NCBI RefSeq assembly: GCF_009882985.1 | Contig: NZ_WTUZ01000036.1 | Span: forward strand, 94,041-158,040 | DNA from: Paenibacillus silvestris | GTDB taxonomy: Bacteria > Bacillota > Bacilli > Paenibacillales > NBRC-103111 | Reading direction: 5' to 3' | DNA: 64,000 nt | Part shown: positions 16,124 through 26,200 of the stretch, in pieces | Position numbering within the stretch: the first letter of the stretch is position 1 | How the letters are laid out: every line of letters starts with the position of its first letter | The notes under the pieces: model-generated | Database searches by the model: none | Seen by the model: only the letters and a program-made list of their open reading frames with translations | What the model was told of the DNA's origin: nothing | Program-made: the position numbers and the translations under genes

Positions 16124-17602
16124 TTATTTTTTGTTTGCTGCTTTCCAAGCATCGATCTGGCTTTGTGCTTCAGCAATGATTTTGTCCAGACCAGCTGCTT
16201 TGAACTTCTCGTTAGCTTGAGGAATGAATTTATCAGGATCAACGGTACCTGTCATCAAAGTTGCCCAGAACTCTTCTTTTACGTTTTGAACGGCAGCGAT
16301 TTCAGCCGTTACTTTCGAAGGATCGAAGTTGAAACCAAGAAGTGGTGCCGGTACGCCAGTAGCATTAAACTTTTTGAACTCTTCCCATTTGTTCTCAGGA
16401 TCTTTCTTGTCTTTGTACGTCAGTAGAACGTTACCAAGCGCGAAGGTTGGCATATCATAGTTTTTGGAATCCGGTAAGTTTTCCATTTTGTCGTTATCGA
16501 GTTTTTTGTAATGTACGCCTTCGATACCGGAATCAACCATATTGCGAAGAGTTGCATCTGTGTTCAGCAAGTTCAGGAACTCCATGGCTTTCTCTGGGTA
16601 CTTCGAGTTTGCTGAGATCGCTTGCATGGAACCCATGACGGACCAGTTGTAGATCAAAGCTGGGCTAGCTGGCTTGGAAACAACAGGATAACCATAGCTT
16701 GCTGACCATAGGTTGTCTGCGAAAGGCTGATTTGTCGCTTTGTCCGCGAACCATTTGCCAGTCACTTGAACATCATTCAGAGAGCTTAGCGTTGCAGCTT
16801 CCGTAGGAATATAACCTGCTTTGTAGTATTTGTTCATCGCTTGAAGCGCCTGTTTCATTTCTGGTGTATCCAAAATGTTGATCACTTTATAATCCGGGTT
16901 GTTCACTTTCACAGCCATCGGCATTTTTTCAATCACATAGTCATAAGGCACATAAGGCATGAACGTTTTGTCCACGGCTAAGCCATAAACATTCGGTTCT
17001 TTCTCTTTAATCGCTTTCAGCAATGGCTCCAAGCTTTCGATTGAATCTACTTTATCGATATTCAAGTTGTATTTATCAACCAGGTTTTTGTTGAAACGCC
17101 ATACATCTTGTGCAGGAAGCTCTTTATTCGCCGGAACACCGTAGTTGTGGCCATCTACTTTAGAGCCGTTCAAGAAAGCTGGGTCCAATGCTTTAACGAT
17201 GCCTTGTCCATTTTTTTGGAGAAGCTCATCCATCTGCTTGAAAGCGCCTTTACGCGCGTTTTGCACATAATCGAACGCCCATGAAGACGTGAACATAATG
17301 TCCATAGGTGTACCTGAAGCCGTCATGACCTGCATCTTTTGCGGATAGTCGCCCCAATCAATCATGTTCATTTTTACCGTTACGCCAATTTTCTCTGCCG
17401 TGTATTTACTAACTTCAGCCATAACGCGGTCAACGTCTTTTTGCGGCGTTCCAATTGTGTACCAAATTAACTCTACTGGCTTATCTGGAGTGCCTGCCCC
17501 TTTCGTATCGCCAGCATCTTTGCTTCCACATGCACTAAGCACCATTGAAGCTGCAAGCGTAAGTCCAAGTGTTGCAACCAATCGTTTTTTAATCTTGCTC
17601 AT
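16124..17602 (-). CDS. Sugar ABC transporter solute-binding lipoprotein (LplA-like)
   Basis: A 492-residue extracellular binding protein tethered by a lipid anchor. The signal peptide MSKIKKRLVATLGLTLAASM ends in an LSAC lipobox. The rest resembles the long LplA/YtcQ-type family of CUT1 transporters. The C-terminal helical tail (DKFIPQANEKFKAAGLDKI region) is typical of that group. The ATG at 17602 has GGGAGG 8 bases upstream; the open frame continues 39 codons further but those lack a site. It opens the mannoside transport/hydrolase operon downstream of a YesM/YesN pair, and its promoter carries direct repeats likely bound by the YesN-type regulator. Confidence 0.9.
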   Translation of the reverse strand: MSKIKKRLVATLGLTLAASMVLSACGSKDAGDTKGAGTPDKPVELIWYTIGTPQKDVDRVMAEVSKYTAEKIGVTVKMNMIDWGDYPQKMQVMTASGTPMDIMFTSSWAFDYVQNARKGAFKQMDELLQKNGQGIVKALDPAFLNGSKVDGHNYGVPANKELPAQDVWRFNKNLVDKYNLNIDKVDSIESLEPLLKAIKEKEPNVYGLAVDKTFMPYVPYDYVIEKMPMAVKVNNPDYKVINILDTPEMKQALQAMNKYYKAGYIPTEAATLSSLNDVQVTGKWFADKATNQPFADNLWSASYGYPVVSKPASPALIYNWSVMGSMQAISANSKYPEKAMEFLNLLNTDATLRNMVDSGIEGVHYKKLDNDKMENLPDSKNYDMPTFALGNVLLTYKDKKDPENKWEEFKKFNATGVPAPLLGFNFDPSKVTAEIAAVQNVKEEFWATLMTGTVDPDKFIPQANEKFKAAGLDKIIAEAQSQIDAWKAANKK

Positions 17603-17629
17603 TTGTGTATCCTCCCTATTTCGTGCTCT

Positions 17630-17635
17630 ATTGTA
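17630..17635 (-). promoter_or_regulatory. Candidate -10 of mannoside operon
   Basis: On the minus strand GTATACAAT gives a -10-like TACAAT about 28 bases before the SBP start codon. No consensus -35 is visible, consistent with a promoter that needs an activator. Confidence 0.4.
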
Positions 17636-17670
17636 TACGCCCGAGGGGCTATATTTACAGTAACTCATGA

Positions 17671-17716
17671 AAGCATTTACAAATAGACGATAAATTAAAT
17701 GTAAGCATGTACAAAT
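17671..17716. promoter_or_regulatory. Direct repeats, probable YesN-type activator sites
   Basis: AAGCATTTACAAAT (17671-17684) and AAGCATGTACAAAT (17703-17716) differ at one base and are 32 bp apart, three helical turns. They lie upstream of the SBP -10. AraC-fold regulators bind such direct repeats. The same bases also form cre-like palindromes (17667-17682 one mismatch from consensus, 17699-17714 two), so CcpA binding is an alternative. Confidence 0.6.
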
Positions 17717-17720
17717 CAAA

Positions 17721-17768
17721 GAAAAAACAAAAAAAGGACTGCACTCCAGTTTTCCCTAGAGCAGTCCT
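17721..17768 (-). terminator. Terminator of the HK-RR operon
   Basis: AGGACTGC (17735-17742) pairs with GCAGTCCT (17761-17768). An A-rich stretch on the plus strand gives a long T-run on the minus strand. The stem overlaps the last codons and stop of the response regulator, so the regulatory pair and the transport operon are separate transcripts. Confidence 0.8.
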
Positions 17769-19276
17769 CTATAATCGGTTGGGGATATTCCCACATACTT
17801 TTTGAACTGTTTATAGAAATAACCGACTTCCCAATACCCGACATCTTTGGCAATGACATGAACCTTCAAATGCGTGGTTTTGAGCAGTTCCTTCGCTTTC
17901 TCGATTCGGTATCGATTGATATATTCCGTAAAAGACTCATTAATTTCCTTGTGAAATAGCTGTCCCAAATACACAGGGTGAATATGATAGTGCGCACCTA
18001 ACATTTTGAGCGAAAGCTCATCCGCATACGATTCGTGGATATATTTCAGCACTTGCTGCACAATCGGACTTCGAACATCGGAAATTAGTAAGCCAACCGT
18101 CATTTCAGCCACTTCCATGATCGCTTTTTCCAGATCGTCGAGCGTCACAGAGCTCCTGATTTGTTGAAAAGCCTGGTTATACACGTCCTGATCTTCGGTG
18201 TGGCGGATCGCTTTCAGTTCCATTTTGAAATGAATCACCATCTCAAAAGCGATATCCTGAAAATCCTGCGGCGTAATTCCTGGCAAGGCCTGAATCCGCT
18301 TGAAATCATTTTGAATCTGCAGCCTTAAGTTTTCTTGATCTTTCCCCACGATAAGCTTGGCATAGGAGGACCAGTCAATGAGCGAGAAATCCACCTTTGG
18401 ATGACCTTCGTGGAACTCTAATTCGCTTGCATCGATCATATAGAGCTCTGGGTAAACCCAGAAATACTCCTGTGCTTTCTTCGCGCTTGCGTAACTTTCT
18501 CCTGTGTGGTCAAGAAGCTGCTCTACGCTGCCTATCGTAATGCGGAGCACATGTTCATGAAGCTCGACTTGCATGTGCCGCAGTATATCCTTGAGCTCTA
18601 TTCTGCCGCGATCAACATCATTCATCGTAGCGAGCAGCACGATATCGCCATCCATATCATAGAAAGACGTCAACCAGTCATAAGCTTCTACCCGCTGTGA
18701 GAGGGTATCCACAACCTCTGCCGCATCAGATTCTAGCCGTATTACGGCGACTGCCATATACGAGCAATCTAGATTGATGCCCAGCAGATCCGCTCGTTCG
18801 TAGAATTCCGTCGGAGCAATCTGATGCGTCAGCCACCGCTGTAAGGTGTTATCCTTCAAAATTTGCTTATTATAGGCTTGAACCAGTCGTGTCTCTTTAA
18901 AAGAGTTCAGCTTCTCAACGGTATTGAGAAGGGTTGCTTTGAGTTCTTTGATATTAATTGGCTTCAGCAAATAATTTTCGATGCCGAGCATCATGCCTTC
19001 TTTTAAATAAGTAAATTCATCGAATCCGCTGAGCACGATTACTTTCAGATCCGGATGGCGCACCCTGGCATGACGAATCAAATCAAGCCCATTCATTACA
19101 GGCATGGAGATATCCGTCAATAAAATGTCCACGGAAGTTTCCTGTAAGGCGTCCAATGCCTTCTGGCCGTTGCTCGCATTCCCGACAATTTCCAGCCCAG
19201 CTTCCGCCCAGTCGATGATGTCGTACAAGCCTTCAACAATAAATGGTTCGTCATCAACAATGAAAACCCTAAACAT
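17756..19276 (-). CDS. YesN-type response regulator with AraC HTH
   Basis: A 506-residue cytoplasmic two-component regulator. The receiver domain starts FRVFIVDDEPF (acidic pocket DD) and has the phosphorylated Asp in LLTDISMPVMNG (about residue 55). A middle ligand-domain-like region leads to a C-terminal double helix-turn-helix of the AraC type, about residues 405-505, ending VGISPTDYRGLL. The ATG at 19276 has GGAGG 6 bases upstream. It overlaps the sensor kinase stop by 8 bases. Direct repeats upstream of the mannoside SBP gene are its probable targets. Confidence 0.92.
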   Translation of the reverse strand: MFRVFIVDDEPFIVEGLYDIIDWAEAGLEIVGNASNGQKALDALQETSVDILLTDISMPVMNGLDLIRHARVRHPDLKVIVLSGFDEFTYLKEGMMLGIENYLLKPINIKELKATLLNTVEKLNSFKETRLVQAYNKQILKDNTLQRWLTHQIAPTEFYERADLLGINLDCSYMAVAVIRLESDAAEVVDTLSQRVEAYDWLTSFYDMDGDIVLLATMNDVDRGRIELKDILRHMQVELHEHVLRITIGSVEQLLDHTGESYASAKKAQEYFWVYPELYMIDASELEFHEGHPKVDFSLIDWSSYAKLIVGKDQENLRLQIQNDFKRIQALPGITPQDFQDIAFEMVIHFKMELKAIRHTEDQDVYNQAFQQIRSSVTLDDLEKAIMEVAEMTVGLLISDVRSPIVQQVLKYIHESYADELSLKMLGAHYHIHPVYLGQLFHKEINESFTEYINRYRIEKAKELLKTTHLKVHVIAKDVGYWEVGYFYKQFKKYVGISPTDYRGLL

Positions 19277-21092
19277 CGTAATCCTCCTTCCCGCCGTCGA
19301 CAGGCAACCATACATCTATGGTCGTTCCATGCCCTGGTGTGCTTCGCAGCTCTACGCCATATTTGCTTCCGTAGAGAAGCTTCAGTCGTTGGTTAATGCT
19401 CCGCAGACCAAAAGACTCCTCCTCCGATTCCTCCGCTTGGAGGAATTGCTCAATCTCTTTCAAACGGTCCTCCGTTATCCCATTTCCGTTGTCGATCACT
19501 TGAACGTGCAGGAATTCCTCCATTTGATTCACCCGAATGTGCAGCTCATTATCGGTGCTCTCACTCCGCAACCCATGCACGATATAATTTTCAATAATAG
19601 GCTGCAGCGACATTTTCATGATACGAATAGGAGCCAGCTTCCGATCCCACTCGATGGCATACGTAAATTTATCTTTATATCGAATCTGAAACAGCTCTAG
19701 ATATAAGCGGCAGGCTTCGAGCTCGTCCTTCAATGTGTACAGTTTCTTCTGCTGGACGAAACTTCGGAATAACGCCGATAAGCTGTAGATCATGTCGCCA
19801 ACGTCATGAGCGCCTTGAGAAATCGCCCGCATACGGATCACTTCTAGAGTATTGTATAGGAAGTGAGGATTAACGCGGGCCTGCAGGGCTGTTAATTCCG
19901 TATGTTTCTGCTTGATATCGGCCTTATACACCCGGTCGATATATTGGTTTAATTCATCGATCATTTCGTTAAAGCTGCGGGAAATCTGGCCTAGTTCGTC
20001 CTCTCGAATGTCCTGAATCCGTGCGGTCAAATCACCTTGTTTGACCTTCCGTGTGAAGCGGATAATGAGGTTCGTTCGCTTAGCGACATTCAGCACAACG
20101 AGTGATGGCAGCAAAATCGCGAAAAAAATACAAACGGCACTAATAGAAAAAATCGTGCTCCCAATTCGCCACGAAGAAGCGGAAAGCTCCTCTTTGGGCA
20201 TCAGGCCGACGACGATGAAATCCCCTTTGGCTTGTGTAAGCTTCGACACATAATTCGTTTTATTCATATCGCTGCGCTCGTACATCGCATTCACTTCATC
20301 CATATTTGGGTAAAGCTGTCCATAGTACCGATCAGAGGAGTCGAACAGTACGCCTCCCTCTGATGACAATACGAGAATCGTTCCCTTCAAATCTTTTTGC
20401 TCAGGGGATAACACTTTCCAAATACTATCGGAGCTGAAGTACACGAGCTGCTGACCTATATTTTTCAAAGTTTGCCTATCATTAATCGGTGATCGTACGG
20501 CATATAGGTGGTTGTCCCACTGATCCGCGGCTTCGCGCACCCAAATATTCGGCAGTGAGACACTTTTACTATCAAGCGCCATAACTTCCGGAATATAAGA
20601 GTGCGCCGCATCCGTGGTAATCATCCGCATCGGCCGATTATGGCTTAATACATATAAGACCTGCTGTTCCACGCTGTACAACATCACATTGCGAATATCC
20701 TCGTCATCTTCCACGTGGTTTTTGAAGTACTCCAAACCATCATTCCATGTACTGTTTCCGCCTAAATTATTCTGCTCAAGGCTATGCTGCACATATTCTT
20801 GAAAAGGATGCTGCAGCATGAAAGACACGCCAGCAGCCAGCGAACTATCCCGATATAATCCAAATAGAATCGCCTGCGCCGAATCATACTTCTGCCCTAA
20901 ATAATTGTTCACATTCATCATGGCCTTCTTTTGTACATCCAGCTCACGATTGATCGCGGCTTGCGACATCGAGTGATACATGAAAAAGGAAAAGGAAATG
21001 ATCGTAATAATCGTAATTAATGAGAACAGGAGCAGCAGTCTCATGAACAAGTTATTTTTCAAGTAAGCTAGGTAAATCTTCACGAACCCCAT
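19269..21092 (-). CDS. YesM-type sensor histidine kinase
   Basis: A 607-residue membrane sensor. One helix near residues 17-38 and another near 300-325 flank a large extracellular sensing domain. A HAMP domain follows (about 325-380). The His-kinase domain has HFLYNTLEVIRM with the phospho-His at about 405, an N-box IIENYIVHGL, and G-boxes DNGNGI and GHGTTIDVWLP. It is the first gene of its operon and partner of the downstream YesN-type regulator. Sensing of a mannoside or its binding-protein complex is inferred from context. Confidence 0.92.
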   Translation of the reverse strand: MGFVKIYLAYLKNNLFMRLLLLFSLITIITIISFSFFMYHSMSQAAINRELDVQKKAMMNVNNYLGQKYDSAQAILFGLYRDSSLAAGVSFMLQHPFQEYVQHSLEQNNLGGNSTWNDGLEYFKNHVEDDEDIRNVMLYSVEQQVLYVLSHNRPMRMITTDAAHSYIPEVMALDSKSVSLPNIWVREAADQWDNHLYAVRSPINDRQTLKNIGQQLVYFSSDSIWKVLSPEQKDLKGTILVLSSEGGVLFDSSDRYYGQLYPNMDEVNAMYERSDMNKTNYVSKLTQAKGDFIVVGLMPKEELSASSWRIGSTIFSISAVCIFFAILLPSLVVLNVAKRTNLIIRFTRKVKQGDLTARIQDIREDELGQISRSFNEMIDELNQYIDRVYKADIKQKHTELTALQARVNPHFLYNTLEVIRMRAISQGAHDVGDMIYSLSALFRSFVQQKKLYTLKDELEACRLYLELFQIRYKDKFTYAIEWDRKLAPIRIMKMSLQPIIENYIVHGLRSESTDNELHIRVNQMEEFLHVQVIDNGNGITEDRLKEIEQFLQAEESEEESFGLRSINQRLKLLYGSKYGVELRSTPGHGTTIDVWLPVDGGKEDYDV

Positions 21093-21124
21093 CAGACAAT
21101 CATCTCCTGCTGTTAATCGGGTTC

Positions 21125-21130
21125 ATTATA
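21125..21130 (-). promoter_or_regulatory. -10 of the mannoside HK-RR operon
   Basis: TATAAT on the minus strand, about 33 bases before the kinase ATG. The -35 is poor. No terminator is seen between the GH127 stop and this site, so some read-through from the arabinoside operon is possible. Confidence 0.45.
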
Positions 21131-21174
21131 ACATGTTGGGGGCCGCACAGGAAAACAGAAGGATTAGCCAGCCA

Positions 21175-23130
21175 TCACTTCTCTTTTACCCAGACGGACA
21201 TTTCACCGCGCCCCCTGTTGGCCCATGCATAATACGGAATAAACTTGGCAACAACCTCTTTCAGATGTGATTCCGCGCTGGCCATGTACAATTGGTCTCC
21301 CCATTCACTTGTTTCTAACCGATTGGCAGGTGCGGTGATGGTCTTTAGGCCGCCTAAAACCTCTGGCTCAAATTGAATCTGATAGTCCGGTTGCCGCTGC
21401 AAGAGCACTTGATGCAGATTCGGGCCATTGTCGGCTTCTTCCATGCAATACACAAGCGGTCCGCGTTGAAGTGCTACTTTCCCAATGGTTTCACGCACCT
21501 GAGGATGACCTGTCATCCGATGAACCGGCATCGAAAGATCTAGTTCTACGTGATCGTTTGGCTGCCATTTTCTCTGGATGTAGGCGTAGCCATTCTCACA
21601 AACATCAGAAAGTGACACCGATTCATTTTGAACCATCAGCTTCGCCTCCCGGCACCATTTTGGTATGCGCAGCGCTAAGGTGAACTCAGTCTCCTGCTCG
21701 ACATCTATGTGAAAACGAACATGCCCTTCCCAAGGAAATTGCGACTCCTGCTCAATCTTTACCTGCTGCCCCTCCATATCCACAGTGGCTTGATTGCCAA
21801 TATACAAATTCGCATAGATTGTTCGTCCTTGAATGTTATACACATAATGACCTAACGAAGCTAGCAAACGCGCAATATTCGGTGGGCAGCAAGCACACCC
21901 GAACCATCCTTGCCGCTCTGCCTTCACATGATTCACCGTATGATTCTTCCCGATGGCATCCGGCCACACTTCTAACGGGTTCACATAGAAGAATCGCTTC
22001 CCATCACGTGACATTCCACTGATGACGGTATTGTAGAGAGCTTGCTCCATGACATCCGCGTACTCGCTTCTTGCCTCAATTTGCAGCATGCGCTGAGCGA
22101 AGAAAATCAAACCAATCGAAGCACAGGTCTCTGCATAAGCTGTATCGTTAGGCAGATCATAATCAAGCGAAAATGCCTCGCCATATTCCATCGAACCAAT
22201 TGCACCAGTAATATACATTCGCTTACTGACAATGTTTCTCCATAATCGACGGCAAGCATCAAGCAGTTCAGCATCCCCTGTTTCCGCCGCTACATCAGCC
22301 ATCCCCGTGCACATATAAACGGCGCGAACCGCATGCCCCTCTGCTGTGTCTTGATCACGAATCGGTTTATGAGCTTGACTGTAAGCACGGTCATGAACAA
22401 TATCTAACGCTGGGAAATGGACCTTTCCATTCCGGCGATGATACTCCATTTCATAAAAGCTCGGCTCTTTCCCTCTTTCATCCAGAAAGAACTGACTTAA
22501 TCGCAAATATCTCTCATTCTGTGTGACATTGTACAGTTTTACAAGCGCTAACTCAATTTCCTGATGCCCGTCATACCCATTCAATTGGTCCGGCCCTGCC
22601 CCGAATACCTGGTCTATGCAGTCAGCTAGACGGCAAGCCACATCAAGCACCTTACTCTTCCCAGTCGACTTGTAGTAAGCAACGGCTGCTTCAATAAAAT
22701 GACCCGCACAATACAACTCATGACACTCGGCAAGATTCGTCCATCTATTCTCAGGTTCTTTGAGCGTAAAGTAGGTGTTCAAGTAGCCATCCTTCTGCTG
22801 CGCTCTGGCAATAATATCGATGACCTCATCCGTCAATTGTTCCAAAGCTGGGTCCTTGCTTGTCTCCAATAAATAACTTACAGCTTCTAACCATTTCGAA
22901 ACATCGCTGTCCTGAAATACCATGCCATAGAACTCGCCAGACTCCAATCCAGCTGCAATTTTAAAATTTTTCATCGCATGGCTTGGCTCTGCTCCCTCAA
23001 TTCGGTCATTCAACGCTTCCCATTGATAGGGAACAACAACTTCACGAACCAAACGGATATACTCGGACCAGAAATCATCCGTAATCTGAATTTGTTTGAG
23101 TGGAACAGGTCTTGCAATGGACAAAGTCAT
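21175..23130 (-). CDS. GH127 beta-L-arabinofuranosidase
   Basis: A 651-residue cytoplasmic enzyme of family GH127 (DUF1680). The zinc-thiolate active site is visible: AETCASIG (about residues 345-352) with Glu and Cys ligands, and FGCACCPPNIARL (about 420-432) with the nucleophile Cys and another ligand Cys. The family releases beta-L-arabinofuranose from arabino-oligosaccharides such as those of hydroxyproline-rich plant glycoproteins. The ATG at 23130 has GGGGAG 7 bases upstream; the frame extends 20 codons further without a site. It is the last gene of the arabinoside locus and lacks a secretion signal, so it works on imported products. Confidence 0.92.
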   Translation of the reverse strand: MTLSIARPVPLKQIQITDDFWSEYIRLVREVVVPYQWEALNDRIEGAEPSHAMKNFKIAAGLESGEFYGMVFQDSDVSKWLEAVSYLLETSKDPALEQLTDEVIDIIARAQQKDGYLNTYFTLKEPENRWTNLAECHELYCAGHFIEAAVAYYKSTGKSKVLDVACRLADCIDQVFGAGPDQLNGYDGHQEIELALVKLYNVTQNERYLRLSQFFLDERGKEPSFYEMEYHRRNGKVHFPALDIVHDRAYSQAHKPIRDQDTAEGHAVRAVYMCTGMADVAAETGDAELLDACRRLWRNIVSKRMYITGAIGSMEYGEAFSLDYDLPNDTAYAETCASIGLIFFAQRMLQIEARSEYADVMEQALYNTVISGMSRDGKRFFYVNPLEVWPDAIGKNHTVNHVKAERQGWFGCACCPPNIARLLASLGHYVYNIQGRTIYANLYIGNQATVDMEGQQVKIEQESQFPWEGHVRFHIDVEQETEFTLALRIPKWCREAKLMVQNESVSLSDVCENGYAYIQRKWQPNDHVELDLSMPVHRMTGHPQVRETIGKVALQRGPLVYCMEEADNGPNLHQVLLQRQPDYQIQFEPEVLGGLKTITAPANRLETSEWGDQLYMASAESHLKEVVAKFIPYYAWANRGRGEMSVWVKEK

Positions 23131-23176
23131 GTATGAGCTCCCCTTTGTTTTCCTAATAGGATCAATAAAAATCACA

Positions 23177-23210
23177 GGTAGACCCGCCATCCTTAGATGA
23201 CAGGTCTGCC
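23177..23210 (-). other. Intercistronic stem-loop between GH51 and GH127 genes
   Basis: GGTAGACC and GGTCTGCC pair (one A-C mismatch) around an 18-base loop, 14 bases after the GH51 stop. There is no following T-run, so it may be an mRNA-processing or stability element rather than a terminator. Confidence 0.4.
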
Positions 23211-23223
23211 CTGCTGCAATCGA

Positions 23224-26200
23224 TTATTCCTGAGTTAACCAGTCATCCAGAATCATTCTTGCCACTGCCGCAAGCACCTGAATGTCAATAACACCTCTGT
23301 GATAAATATCTGCTTTCTCAATTAGAGGCCAGTCCGCATCCGTGGACTTCGTTCCGTAGTACTTAGAAATTAAGGACAAGTCATTCAAAGTAATCCTTGT
23401 TTCACCAGGGATTAATGTAAGGAATGTGGTCATGTACGTTTGTACGGCAGCTTGCAAGCTGATTACTGCTGCGTCCACTTGACCTTGCGAAGAAGATGAG
23501 CTGTTAGCAATTGCTTGAGCACTGCTGATTGCTGCCTGCAAGGCTGATCTCGCTGCTGCTGGATACGAACCGATCGTTGTGCCTTCCTTCGTCGTATCAA
23601 GCTTGGTTTGTGCTTGCGTAATTGCTGCGTTCAGTGCCGCTGTATCGACGTTTTGAGTATTAACTGTTAGTTGGAAGGTATGAGTGGCGCCTTCTACAGT
23701 TCTACCTACACCGTCTTTCGATATTTCGAAGTCAGAGATGTACACGCTAGTTGTTACCGTCTCGCTTACTGCTTGAGCACGAGAGTGCACGGTTAAAAGC
23801 GGGCCAGATTCGCTGACTTCGTTACTCGATCCCTCACCAGCCATTAGGATCATAATTTGGCCTTTATCCGCTTTTACACCTGTATCCAACACTCGGAAAT
23901 TGGATCTTACGGCGCTGAGCACATTGTCTGCCAACGACAGCGTGCCGTTGTTGTTCGTTTTTGTTTCGAATTGTACTTTGCTTGGGTCGTAATTCAGCAC
24001 CAAATTCAAAGTCGTGAAGCTGGTACGCAGTTTATTCACCCCAATGCTCAGATCAAAACTCTGAGAGCTGCCAACGGAAGAAGGACCCGTTAATGTCGCT
24101 GCCGTGGTACCTGCTGATAGGACCGTTACATTCGCTTTTGCTTGAACAGCTGTTCCTTGAACTGTACCATTGACAGCAAATGTGCCCTCTTGTGCATACT
24201 TGGCTGGGTCAACCGCATCCCACGTGACATTGACACTCGATGTTGAGGAATCGCTATACACGGCTGTTACAACAGAGGGCAGTACTGGAGCTGTTCCCGC
24301 TTCTGTAGTGACTTGAAGCTCGTTAATGCTTGCAATTTGCTTCCCTTGATAGAGGGTCTGAACTTCTTGTGGACTCTTATCCAAATTATAGATTTGGAAA
24401 TCATCCATCACTCCGCCTTTTAATGCTGCGCCATCCGAATAACCGCTAACGCCAATTAGTTTAGGGTCGTTAGTTGGCGTGATGCTATTCAGAGCTCCCT
24501 CAACCACTACCTGCTGGGCAGCACCATTTTTGTAGATAGCGCTTTGCTTGGTAACGGAGTTAAAGGTGAACGCAACATGCGTCCATTCATTTAATGGGAA
24601 AAAGGTATTCGGTGTCTGAGCGACCTTGAATAAGTTCGTCCCGTCAATCATCATGACAATCGCGCCATTGAGTGTAATGAAGAAGCCTTGACCCGCATAG
24701 TTGCCACTTGGCTTGAACCATGCGACAACTTGTTCGCCGCTAATGCTGGCTGTGCGCTTGAACCAGAAGGAAACCGTAATATCCGCCGGCTGCAAATCTC
24801 GGCTGGTGCCGGCGTCAATTTTGCCGCCGTTCAGGTTCAATCCAGCGCCGTCATGACCTCCAGCTACCCAAGCAGCCGATCCTCCCGCCGTCGTTTTCAA
24901 TGTCCCGGTATTCCCTTTATTTGACGAATCCGTTAGCGTCGTTCCGCTGCCCTCGTCAAATTTGTACCAGAGCATTAAGTCTGTTCCTGCCGCCGGGCCT
25001 GGTGTTACAGTCACATTCGCTACGGCTTTCAGCGTCGTACTTGCCACCGTTCCTTCCACCGTGAAAGTTCCTGCTTGTGCATACTTCGCAGCATCAGGCT
25101 GCTCCCATGTGACCGCAACATAATCATTGCTCTGATCAGAGTAGAGAGCTTTCACAGTACTTGGCAAGAACGGCGCTACCCCCGCTCTGGTAGAGACAGA
25201 AACTGGGTCGATGCTTGTTAAAGTCGGCGTCGCAATAACCGTTACGATCGCCATTGCTTTCTCAGATGTACTAGGGACTACACCGTTTACAATAAATACA
25301 TTGCCGATTGTAGAGAACTTAGAAACATCTACAGGATCCCAAGTAACTGCTACTTTCGTCGTCGTACCATTTTTGAGAATGGCTGTTACGGAAGTTGGTA
25401 ATTTCGGTGATTTGTTTACTACAGCATCAAGTGTGATACATGGAATACTAAGAATGTCGAGTGGATTCTCGCCTGTTGTGTGTAAACGCAGAACCGTTAC
25501 CGAATATTTAGGCAAACTATAGTCGAATAACGGACTTACCGCAGAGATTGCCTTTGTTTGCGGGGCAACTTTTGTTGGATTCGCTAACGAGTTTTCGTCT
25601 GTCAAAGCGTTAGCAGCAAGTACCGTTTCCGTTCCTTCCATGGATAGGTTAGCAGCGTTAATCCCATCTAAATGAATACGAGTGTTTTGTGCGGCACTAG
25701 AATTGTTTACTAGTTTCACAACAATATCGCCAGTTGTAAGGTCCTTGCTGACGGCCGAATAGACACCCGCTAGGGCACTCGCATTAGGTTTGGATAGTGT
25801 GCTAGGCAGTACATAAGAGCTCTTGCTCGTGTTGCTGCTAAATATTTTCTGAACCTGATAAGACGTCGTTCCATAGGACTGTGAGTTATTAAAGAAAATG
25901 AGATCTGGCCACCATTGTGTGTACGTATTTCCTCCTGCGCTTCCGAGCTTGGCAAAAGTTGGTGCATAAGAAGCGAACTTCACAATGTCCCCATTGCGCT
26001 CTAAACCGGTCATATACGCCGCTTCGGCAAGCGCGCCTTTCATGGAGTTGCCCGTATTGCCATCCCCATTATTGGCTGCGCCAGCATCATTTTTCACCGC
26101 ATATTCGCCTACAAATACTTGCTTGGAATTACGGTCATAACTATCATACCTGTTGGTGTTGTTCAGCATAAAGGAGGCATTCGTGTAATAATGCTCATCG

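Noticed and set aside
19104..19700. Plus-strand 198-codon frame across the kinase/regulator junction
   Set aside because: It lies opposite two conserved regulatory genes and has no ribosome-binding site.
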